The notes beneath the pieces are model-generated. The model worked only from the letters and a program-made list of their open reading frames with translations. It had not been told where the DNA came from and did no database searches. Positions 32,297-40,700 of a stretch of 64,000 nt of DNA are shown piece by piece. How positions within the stretch are numbered: the stretch's first letter is position 1; the number at the start of each line of letters is the position of its first letter. The position numbers and the translations under genes are program-made. Origin of the DNA: Streptomyces sp. C10-9-1 (lineage in GTDB: Bacteria > Actinomycetota > Actinomycetes > Streptomycetales > Streptomycetaceae); NCBI RefSeq assembly GCF_024497955.1, contig NZ_JANHKP010000015.1:124001-188000 (forward strand), written 5' to 3'.

Positions 32297-35200
32297 CGGG
32301 CTTCTCCACGGAGGCGGTCCCCCACCCAGCGGGCGAGGGCGAGCGGACTGAGGGCGGCGACGGGCATCCCGGCCGCGACGAGCTGCCGGGCGACGGGCAC
32401 CGAGTAGCGCGGCGCCCCGGCGTCGTCCAGCGCGGCGCAGCCCATCAGGTGGACTCCGGACGCGGCCAGTGCGCGGACCTCGCCGAGCAGTCCGCCGAGC
32501 GCGTGGCCCTCCTCGAAGTCGCTGACCACGACCACCAGGGTGCGGCTCGGCACGGTCACGAGCGTGCGGGCGTGCGCGAGCCCCGCCGCGATGTGGGTGC
32601 CGCCGCCGACCCGTACCTCCAGCAGCAGTGACAGCGGGTCGGCGACCCGGTCGGTGAGGTCCGTGACCCGGGTGGAGAAGGCGAGGAAGTGGGTGGAGAG
32701 CGTGGGCACCCCGCCCAGCACGGCGGCGGTCAGCGCCGACCAGACCACCGACGCCTCCATCGAGCCGGACACGTCGACGACGAGGATCAGCCGCCAGTCC
32801 GCCTCCTTGCGGGCACGGGTGCCGAAGACGGGCCGCTCCGGGACGACGACCGTCCGGCCGTCGTCGAGCCGCCGGGTGTGGGCCAGGTTGGCACGCAGGG
32901 TGCGGGGCAGGTCCAGCGGCCCGCCGGGGCGGCGGGTGGGCCGCGGGGTGGCGAGGCCGGTCAGCGCGGGCCGGACGCGTGTGGCGAGTTCCCTGGCGAG
33001 CTCCTCGACGAGGCGGCGGACCAGGGGGCGCAGCGGGGCGAGCCGCTGCTCCGGCAGGCCACCGGCCAGGGACAGCACCGAGGTCAGCAGCTCGACCGAG
33101 GGACGGACGGCGGCGGGATCGAGTTCGGTCAGGACGTCGGTGCGGCCGTGCTCGGCGGCGGCCGCGAGGACCTCCTGCCGGATCTCTTCGCCGAACAGGG
33201 CCTGGAGTTCCCCGGCCCACTCGCGGGCGGTGGGGAAGGGCGCCTCCCGGCCGCCGCCGCTGCCGCTGCCGCTGCCCGGGGCGAAGTCGGTGGCGCCCTC
33301 GCCGCTGCCCCGGCCGTACAGCTCGTCGAGTGCGTGCGCATAGCCGCGGGCGCCTTCGGGGAGGCGGTCGGTCTCCCGGCCGAGGAGCAGGCGCCACCGG
33401 TCGGCGGGGGCCAGGCGGGGTTCCGGGGCGCCGGGGGCGGGGGGCCCGCCCCGCTCGCGGCCGGGTCGGCCGTCGGCGGCCCCGGAGCCTGCCGGCGCGG
33501 TGGTGGAGGGGGTGGCGGAGTGCGCGGCACCGCCGGGTGCGGGCCCGTCGGCCGGTTGCGGCAGGCCGAGTTCGCCGAGGGCCGCCCGGCCCTCGGCGTC
33601 CGCCGCGGTCCACAGGGCGAGGAGCTCCGGTGGGATGTCCAGGGTGAGGTCGACGCGGTCGCCGAGGCGGTCGGTGACGGCCGCCAGCACCCGGTCCCGG
33701 CCGGCCGGGCTGAGTGTGTCGAAGCCGCCGCGGAGCGCGGGCAGCCGGTCCAGGAAGGCGCCGTCGGCCAGGGTGCCGATGCGGTCGAGCAGCGGGTCGA
33801 GGGCGGCCGGGGCCGACTGGAGCAGCGGGGCCGCCGCCGTCAGCAGGCCGGCCAGCCGGCGGGCCAGCCGGCGGCGGCCGTCGGGGGTGGCCGCGCGGTC
33901 GATCCAGCCTGCGGCACGGGTGCCGAGGGTGTCAGCCCCTTCGAGGTCCAGCAGGACCCGGGCGGCCAGCGCGGCGCCCTGCACGAGCGGTGAGCCGGAG
34001 TCGGCCAGGCCGCCCAGGACCCGGTCGAGCCGGAGGCCGAGCCGGTGGTCGGCGGCCCGCGCGGCGAACGCGACCAGGGCTGCCGCGTCCTCCCGGTCGT
34101 CGCTGCCCGCGAGTCCCGGCAGCGATCTGACCGCCGTCTCCAGCAGGGCGGCGGACAGCTCACCGGCCCGCTCCCGGGTGTCCGGGGTGGTACCGGGCAG
34201 GTGCTCGCGCCGGAGCGCCTGGAGCAGGTCGAGGGCTTCGAGGAGTTCGGGGAGGGTGGCGGAGGCGGGCAGCACGGCGGAGGCGTCGGCGAGCCGGTCG
34301 GCGACCAGCGACGGCAGATCGCAGCGGGCGGCGGCCCGCAGCGCGGTCAGGACCTGCGCGCCGGTGGCTCCCCCGTCGGCGGTCTCGCGGCGGAAGGACT
34401 CGCGGAGCGTGCCGGCGGCCGCCTGGGCGGCCGTGACGCCCCGTGCACCGGCGAGGTCGAGCAGCGCGGGGACCGAGGGGGTCCAGGCCGATCGCCACCG
34501 GCTGGTGAGCGCGGTCGAGTCGCCGGTGCCGGTCACCTCGACCGCATGGGCGTAGCCCACCCCGCAGGCGTCGAGCCGTCGCAGCAGGACCTCCCTGCGC
34601 CGGTCGAGCGTCGAGCGGAGCGGGTCGAGGCGGAGCTCGCGGGGCTCGGGCTTCTCCGGGCAGGGCAGGCGCAGTTCGGCGAGCTCGGCCTCCACGGACG
34701 GGCCGAGCCCCGAGCGGGGTGTGCCGGGGGCGGTCCTGCCCCGGTCGGTGCCGACCAGGACCGTCTCCAGGGCACGGGCCAGTGCCCGGCCGCGGCCGAG
34801 GGGCTCGCCCTGTCCGAGCACGGTCGTCACCGCCTCCAGCAGTTCGCCCCGGCCGGGCGCGGGCAGGCCGCGGAGCCGGGCCAGGTCGCTCGCCAGCCGC
34901 AGGGTCTCGGCGGCCTCGCCGGTCCCGGCGGTGTGCCCGGCGGAGCGCAGTTCGCGGCACAGGGCGGTGAGGGCTGCCGCCGCTGCGGCGCGTACCCGCG
35001 CCGGGTCTCCCCCGGACTCGAAGACGGCCTGCTGCCACCGGGGGTCGCGGATGCCCGCGGGGTAGCCCGAGCGGGAGTCGAGCAGGTCGAAGGTGTAGGG
35101 GACGAGCGAGGTGACCGCGGCGCCGGGTGCGGGCGCGGCGGGGCGCTCGGCGCCGGTGCCCCCGCCCGGCGCGGGGCCCTCGTCGGCGGGCGCGGGCGGT

Positions 35201-36105
35201 GGCACCGGTCCGGCGGGCGCGGAGCCGAGCAGGGCCGGGGCGTGGAAGGCGCCGACCACCGCGGCGACCCGCCGGCCTCCGGCGGCCGCCCCGGCGAGCA
35301 CCCGGCGCATGTGCGCCTCGCGTGCCAGGTCCTCGGGCGGCACACTGCCCGCGTCCTCCGCGTCCCGGCGCAGTGCCCAGCCGACGCCGAGTGCGGCCCT
35401 GCGGACCGCTTCGGGCGGGCAGCCGGGGGCGAGGACCTCCACGGCCCGGTCCCACAGGTCCTCGCCGTCCCGGCCGGTGCCGGCGGCGGCCAGGGCCTCG
35501 GCGAAGGAACGGCCGGTGCGGGCGGAGGCGGACGCCTCCGGGCCGGTCGTCCCCCGGGTGTGCGCGGCGGTGGCGGCCGTGGGAACCTCCGGTGCGCCGG
35601 GCGCGTGCCGCTCCCCCGCCGCGGGGTGGGCCGCCTGGGGCTCCGGTGCTCCGGAGCGGCCTCCGTCCGGTGCGCTCCGGGCCGGGTCGGACAGGGGGAG
35701 GTCGCAGCACAGGACCTCGGCTCCGCGCTCGCGGGCCCAGCGCACGGCGGCCAGTTCGGGCGAGAAGTCGGCGAACGGGTAGAAGCCGAGCCGTCCTTCG
35801 GCTGCACCGGCGAGCGCCACGGGTGCCCGGGTGGCCGGGTCGGACAGGTAGGGCAGCCAGGGCTGGAATTCGGCCGGCAGCTCGACGCAGACCGCCTCGG
35901 CGCCGCAGGCGTCGAGCAGGGCGGGGACGGCCGCCGCCAGCGCGGGGCTGTGGTGGCGTACGCCCAGGAGGTAGGGGGCCGCCGATCCGGCGAGCGCGGC
36001 GACGGCCTCGCGGGGGTCCGCGCCCTTGCCGGGGAGAGCCGGTCGCCGGGGGCCGTCAGGGCTCTCGGGTGCCGCGCCGGGTGCGCTGTCGTGGTGTGCC
36101 GTCAC
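32293..36105 (-). CDS. DUF5682-VWA fusion protein
   Basis: The 1270-residue product joins two proteins that usually are separate. Residues 1-850 form DUF5682: LLGVRHHSPALAAAVPALL (about 46-64), AVCVELPAEFQPWLPYL and AAVVGAFHAPALL (about 280-290), which look like the GxxH / E / VVGAxH pattern of TraB/EreA-type proteins. A Gly/Pro linker (about 848-895) leads to a VWA region with a complete MIDAS: DVSGS (about 1110), GGTH threonine (about 1168) and VVSDFEEG aspartate (about 1195). There is no stop or start codon in frame at the junction. GTG 36105 overlaps the ATPase stop (GTGA). It is the presumed adaptor/client of the MoxR ATPase. Confidence 0.88.
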   Translation of the reverse strand: MTAHHDSAPGAAPESPDGPRRPALPGKGADPREAVAALAGSAAPYLLGVRHHSPALAAAVPALLDACGAEAVCVELPAEFQPWLPYLSDPATRAPVALAGAAEGRLGFYPFADFSPELAAVRWARERGAEVLCCDLPLSDPARSAPDGGRSGAPEPQAAHPAAGERHAPGAPEVPTAATAAHTRGTTGPEASASARTGRSFAEALAAAGTGRDGEDLWDRAVEVLAPGCPPEAVRRAALGVGWALRRDAEDAGSVPPEDLAREAHMRRVLAGAAAGGRRVAAVVGAFHAPALLGSAPAGPVPPPAPADEGPAPGGGTGAERPAAPAPGAAVTSLVPYTFDLLDSRSGYPAGIRDPRWQQAVFESGGDPARVRAAAAAALTALCRELRSAGHTAGTGEAAETLRLASDLARLRGLPAPGRGELLEAVTTVLGQGEPLGRGRALARALETVLVGTDRGRTAPGTPRSGLGPSVEAELAELRLPCPEKPEPRELRLDPLRSTLDRRREVLLRRLDACGVGYAHAVEVTGTGDSTALTSRWRSAWTPSVPALLDLAGARGVTAAQAAAGTLRESFRRETADGGATGAQVLTALRAAARCDLPSLVADRLADASAVLPASATLPELLEALDLLQALRREHLPGTTPDTRERAGELSAALLETAVRSLPGLAGSDDREDAAALVAFAARAADHRLGLRLDRVLGGLADSGSPLVQGAALAARVLLDLEGADTLGTRAAGWIDRAATPDGRRRLARRLAGLLTAAAPLLQSAPAALDPLLDRIGTLADGAFLDRLPALRGGFDTLSPAGRDRVLAAVTDRLGDRVDLTLDIPPELLALWTAADAEGRAALGELGLPQPADGPAPGGAAHSATPSTTAPAGSGAADGRPGRERGGPPAPGAPEPRLAPADRWRLLLGRETDRLPEGARGYAHALDELYGRGSGEGATDFAPGSGSGSGGGREAPFPTAREWAGELQALFGEEIRQEVLAAAAEHGRTDVLTELDPAAVRPSVELLTSVLSLAGGLPEQRLAPLRPLVRRLVEELARELATRVRPALTGLATPRPTRRPGGPLDLPRTLRANLAHTRRLDDGRTVVVPERPVFGTRARKEADWRLILVVDVSGSMEASVVWSALTAAVLGGVPTLSTHFLAFSTRVTDLTDRVADPLSLLLEVRVGGGTHIAAGLAHARTLVTVPSRTLVVVVSDFEEGHALGGLLGEVRALAASGVHLMGCAALDDAGAPRYSVPVARQLVAAGMPVAALSPLALARWVGDRLRGEAR

Positions 36106-37286
36106 CGCAGGTTCTCCCGCAGGTCCCACAGGCGGCGCCACAGCGCGGAGCCGTTCTCGGCCCGGCGGCGCACCGGGCCGTCCCAGTAGCCCAGGAGCCG
36201 GTCGTGGTCCGCGGGGTCGTCCTTGCGGACCACGCCGAGGAGGTGACCGGGCATCAGGTCGAGGGCGTCCCCGGCGGGCAGGTAGGCGGAGGCCACTCCG
36301 AGGGACGCGGCGACCTGCACCGCCTCGGCGGTGGACATCACGGTGCCCGGCCGCTCCACGTCCCAGCCCTCGTCGGAGCGCCCGGCGCGCAGGTCGCGGA
36401 AGACGGTGACCAGGGCGTCCAGCACGGCGTCGTCCACCCCGAAGGACGCCCCGGCCCGCTCCACCGCCGCCGTGGCCTGGCGGCGCACCAGCGCGGTCTC
36501 GGCGTCGGCGTCGGCTATGGGGTGGACGGTCTCGAAGTTGAACCGCCGCTTGAGCGCCGCGGACATCTCCGAGACACCGCGGTCGCGCAGGTTGGCGGTG
36601 GCGATGACGGTGAAGCCGGGGGCCGCGGGCACCAGGCCCTCGGTGCTCCCGGCGCCGGAGAGTTCGGGCACGCTCAGCCGGCGGTCCGACAGGATCGACA
36701 CCAGGGCGTCCTGCACCTCGGGCAGGCAGCGGGTGACCTCCTCGATGCGGGCGACCCTCCCCGTGCGCATGGCGGTGAGGACCGGTGAGTCGACGAGGGC
36801 CTCCGGACTGGGCCCCTGGGCCAGCAGCAGGGCGTAGTTCCAGCCGTAGCGGAAGGCGTCCTCGGTGGTGCCCGCGGTGCCCTGGACGGTCAGCGCGCTG
36901 GTGCCGCAGACCGCGGCCGCCAGCAGTTCGGAGAGCATCGACTTGGCCGTGCCGGGCTCGCCGACGAGCAGCAGTCCGCGTTCCCCGGCCAGGGTGACCA
37001 CGCACCGCTCCACCAGGGAGCGTTCCCCCACGAACTTCCGGGTGACCTCCAGCTTCGCGGGCACTCCCGCGGGCGGCTCGCCGGTGAGCGCCAGGGGCTC
37101 GCCGCCGCTGCCGCACACGAAGGTGACCACGGCACGCGGGGTCAGCGCCCAGCCCGGTGGGCGGGGGCCGTCGTCGAGGGCGGCGAGGAAGGCCAGTTCG
37201 GCGGCGTGGCGCTGCTCGGCCGGCCGGGTCTGCGTGGCCGGGGGCTCCGTCGTCGGGCCGGCGGGCCGGGGGGCGGTTCGGGTCAT
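36102..37286 (-). CDS. MoxR-family AAA+ ATPase (YehL-like)
   Basis: A 394-residue AAA+ protein with Walker A GEPGTAKS (109-116), Walker B-type VARIEEVTR (Glu-Glu instead of Asp-Glu, about 178-186), sensor-1 VIATANLRDRG (about 227-237) and ALKRRFNFE (about 244-252). MoxR ATPases work as chaperones with VWA proteins to insert cofactors or remodel complexes. It is the first gene of a coupled operon with the DUF5682-VWA and SWIM genes. About 170 bp upstream lies a perfect-geometry RecA-NDp-type promoter, suggesting induction by DNA damage. Confidence 0.9.
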   Translation of the reverse strand: MTRTAPRPAGPTTEPPATQTRPAEQRHAAELAFLAALDDGPRPPGWALTPRAVVTFVCGSGGEPLALTGEPPAGVPAKLEVTRKFVGERSLVERCVVTLAGERGLLLVGEPGTAKSMLSELLAAAVCGTSALTVQGTAGTTEDAFRYGWNYALLLAQGPSPEALVDSPVLTAMRTGRVARIEEVTRCLPEVQDALVSILSDRRLSVPELSGAGSTEGLVPAAPGFTVIATANLRDRGVSEMSAALKRRFNFETVHPIADADAETALVRRQATAAVERAGASFGVDDAVLDALVTVFRDLRAGRSDEGWDVERPGTVMSTAEAVQVAASLGVASAYLPAGDALDLMPGHLLGVVRKDDPADHDRLLGYWDGPVRRRAENGSALWRRLWDLRENLR

Positions 37287-37762
37287 GGGCTGGGGACTCC
37301 GGTGTCGTACGGGCCGGTTCGGGGGCCGCTGGGGCCGGCCGGCCGGGTTCTCGGACGGGGTGGCTGGGGCGCGCGGGTCCGCGGACGGTCTCCCGCGTGC
37401 CGGATACGTGTCGGCGCTGCGCCGGGGTGCCCGGTGCCGGGCGCCGACCTGTGCGACGCACGCTACCGACGGCCACCGACAGCGCCTGGCGGCAGGTGCT
37501 CCGCCCGGCACCGCTCCGGTGCCGGGCGGGCTCCGGTGGCCGACTCGGGTGCGCCCGCGCGGCGGTGGCCACGAGTCCGCCTGCGCGGCGGCGGAACGCG
37601 GCGGCCCGGGCGCGCCGCGCGGCGGTGGCGCGTCCGTCGGGACCCCGCTCCCGCGCGGCGGCCCTGCCGGGTGGCGGTGGCAGGGGCCGCCGCCCAGGAC
37701 GCTGGCGGGAGCGGGGGCGGGGATCGGGCGGGGACGGGGGTGCGGGCTTCGGGCAAACCGGC
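37287..37762. other. Intergenic leader region of the MoxR operon
   Basis: These 476 bp contain no supportable gene. The right half (37500-37762) is low-complexity GGC/CGC-rich sequence after the giant DUF4132 gene. The centre holds the RecA-NDp-type promoter (37460-37482). Transcription from it would give a leader of about 165 nt. Confidence 0.5.
37460..37482 (-). promoter_or_regulatory. RecA-NDp (PafBC-type) DNA-damage promoter of the MoxR operon
   Basis: On the - strand: CTGTCGGTG (37482-37474), 8 bp, TAGCGT (37465-37460). This fits the actinobacterial LexA-independent damage promoter consensus TTGTCRGTG-N8-TANNNT recognised by PafBC, with one change at the first base. The same element precedes the companion DUF4132 operon. 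Confidence 0.75.
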
Positions 37763-40700
37763 TCAGCGGCGTCCTCCGCGCGGCACGTCCAGCTCCTCGA
37801 AGCGGGGCGCGTCGCCCTCCCGGACGCGTGTCCAGGCCCTGCGGTACAGGTCCGAGGCCGGTTCGCCGGGGACCACGACACCCAGCGGCGAGTCCTGGCC
37901 CGCGAGCAGGTCTCCGTAGAGCGGGAGCTTCCACTGCTCCAGGGGTGTGAGCGGGGACCTCAGGGCCGTCCAGCCGCCCGGCAGGAAGAGCGAGCGGCCC
38001 GCCCGGGTGCGCCGCGCCTCCACCACCAGGCGCCCGTGCGCGGCCAGTTCGGCCCGCGCGGCCTTGAGCCGGGCCGGTCTCCACCCGGTCCAGCGCGCCG
38101 TGTGGCGGTCCGTCGGGTCGGGCATCGCCAGCAGCATCAGGTACAGCGCGGCGGCGTCCGCCCCGAGGCCGTACGCCTCGGCGGCCTCGCCGACCAGCTG
38201 GGGCACCGAGCGCGTCGGGTCCTGCGGCCACCAGGTGCCGTCCTCGAACCGCTCCCCCTCCACCGGGTCGCCGGGACCGGCGAGCAGCGCCCCGAACCGG
38301 GGGTCGCGTGCCAGGCGCAGGGCCACCTCGGCGGGGAAGCGCTCCTGTGTACCGGCGCGCAGCGCGGGCAGGTAGGGGTCCTCCCCGGCCGCGTCGAGCA
38401 GCGCCGTGCGCAGCGCGGGCGCGGGCTGGTCGTCATGGGTGGCCAGCACCACCGCTCCGTACCGCTCCCATCCGTCGCCGGTCTCGGTGGGGGCGCCGGC
38501 CGCCGCACGGAAGTCCGGGAGGTCGATGTACCTGTCCAGGTCCAGCATCAGCCCCGGGTGGGCCAGCCTGTCCCGGACCGCGGCCAGCGCGGCGGGCAGC
38601 GCCGCGCGCAGCCGGTCCCCCTCCGGGAGGCGGTGGGCCAGCCAGGCGGCCAGGGCCACGGCACCCACCAGGGCGGTCGCGTCGAATCCCGTGTCCTGCC
38701 CGTCGGCCCGGCGGACGCGGTCGCCCTTGATCTGCCAGTTCAGGTCCCGGCTGAGCTCGGGCGCGGCGGCGGGGTCGAGCAGGGCGGGCAGCACCTCGGC
38801 GGGCTTCCAGCGGGTCCGCACCGCGCGGACGGCGTCGCCGAGCACCGCCTCGGGTATCGGGGTCCGCCGGCCCACCCGGGCGTTCCAGACCCGGGCGGCC
38901 GCGGCCACGTCGGGGCCCTCGGTCCACAGCCGCCGCGGTTCGGCGGGCAGCAGCGCCGAGGTGACGGCCCGGCGGAACCGGGCGTCGAAGCCCTGCAGGA
39001 GGTCCTTGGCCACGGCGGCGTCGGCGACCTTCACCCCCAGGGTGGTCCGCGCCTGCTTCGACAGGGAGAAGCGCCCGAACTCGTCGGTACGGGGCATGCC
39101 GGCGAGGACGAGCCGGGCCGTCGTGGAGGTCACGCCGGTGAGGCGGGCGAACTCCTCGGCGGCCGCCGGGAGCCAGGGGGCCGGGCCGCGCTCGTCCAGC
39201 TCGGCCAGGAACTCGCGCACCCACTGGGCACCGCGGTCCGGCTCCCCGACCGGCTCCGAGGACCGCACGGTGTACGGGGCGGGCACCTCGAAGCGACCAG
39301 AGGGGTCGTGGAGGAGCGCGGTGAGGACACGGCCCTCCTCCCCCTCGCGCGGGCCGCCCCAGGCGACGACCACGAGGCAGGCGCCGCCGTCCAGCGGCAG
39401 CACGCCCGACCAGTCGCCGTCGCGCCGCTTGCTCTGATAGGGAGTCAGGTGTTGTGCTGCCAGGTGCAGTTCGAACCGGCGCCACGGGGCCGGTCCGGCG
39501 CCGGATGCGACTCCCGCGGCGTCCAGCTCCCGCAGCACGGCGAGCAGCGTGTCGCGGTGCTCGGGTTCGGTGGTCACCGCCGCGGCGCGGACCGCGGCCG
39601 CCGCGCACCCGTCGGCGAACGCCTGGAGGTCCGGCCAGGAGCGCTGCGGCAGGGGAGGTCCGTCGAGGTGGAGGCGGACGGCGGCCGCGGCTCCCGCGTC
39701 CGCGGGGGTCGGCCGCGCCTCGTGTGCGGCCCGGGCGACGGCGCGGATCCGGCGGAGCGCCCGGTCGGAGTCGGCCTCGCCGTACCGGGTGTAGCCGCCG
39801 TCGACGAGTCCGGCGAGGGCCTGCCGGACGAGGGTGTCGCCCGGACCCGCGGGTTCCTCCTCGTGGCGGGTGGCCGTGAGCTGCCGGTCGAGTCGTGCGG
39901 TCACCTCGTCCAGTTCCTCCTGGCGTGCCGCGGCGTACCGCGCCACCCCGGCGATGCCCGTCACCAGTGCCTCGTGGGTGACCGCCGGGATCAGTGCGCG
40001 CACCGCCTCCCGGAGGCCCTTCCCCTCGTCGGTGGACGCGGCCTTCAGCAGCGCCGCCGCCGTGTCCCGGTCGGCTCGGCGCAGGGCGGCCGAGCCCTCC
40101 GGGTCCCGGGGGCGCAGGCAGTGCCAGTACTCCACCGGCGGGAGGATCGGGGTGCCCTCCCCGAAGGGGCCCGGGGGGTCGTCGGTGTCGGCCGTGGCGG
40201 TGACCGCGCCGTCCGGGTCGACCAGGCTGACCGCGTAGCTGCCGCGGGTGACGGCGCGCGGCCGGTCGTCGCCGGGGAAGAGCAGGGCCGCGACCGGCCT
40301 CCCGCACCCGGAGGGCACGGTGACGGCCCGCCCTTCCGTGTCGGTGCCGTGTTGCGAGCCGTCGGGCAGGCCCACCACGCGCCAGCCGAGCACTCCGCCC
40401 TCGGGGGCACCGGACGCGGCCGTGCCGTTCGCGGGCAGCAGCCGGGCCTCCAGGAGCGTGCTGCCCTCGGGAGCGGTGCGCAGCGCGTCGGCCAGGAAGG
40501 CGGGCACGCTGCGGGGCCCGCGCTGCCCCGTGGCCGGGTCGTACGCGTACCAGCCGGCGCCGGCCCGGCCGGCGCCCGCGGAGCCCTCGCCGTCCCGTTC
40601 CCGGTCCCACACCCAGTACGAGCTGCCGTCGCCGATCACCGGGCGCTCTGCGGGCAGCACGCTGTCCCCCCGGTGCAGCACGCCGCCGCCGGTGGTCCGG

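Noticed and set aside
37500..37762. CRISPR-like or tandem repeats in GGC/CGC-rich stretch
   Set aside because: No regular repeat-spacer unit; only low-complexity GC sequence.
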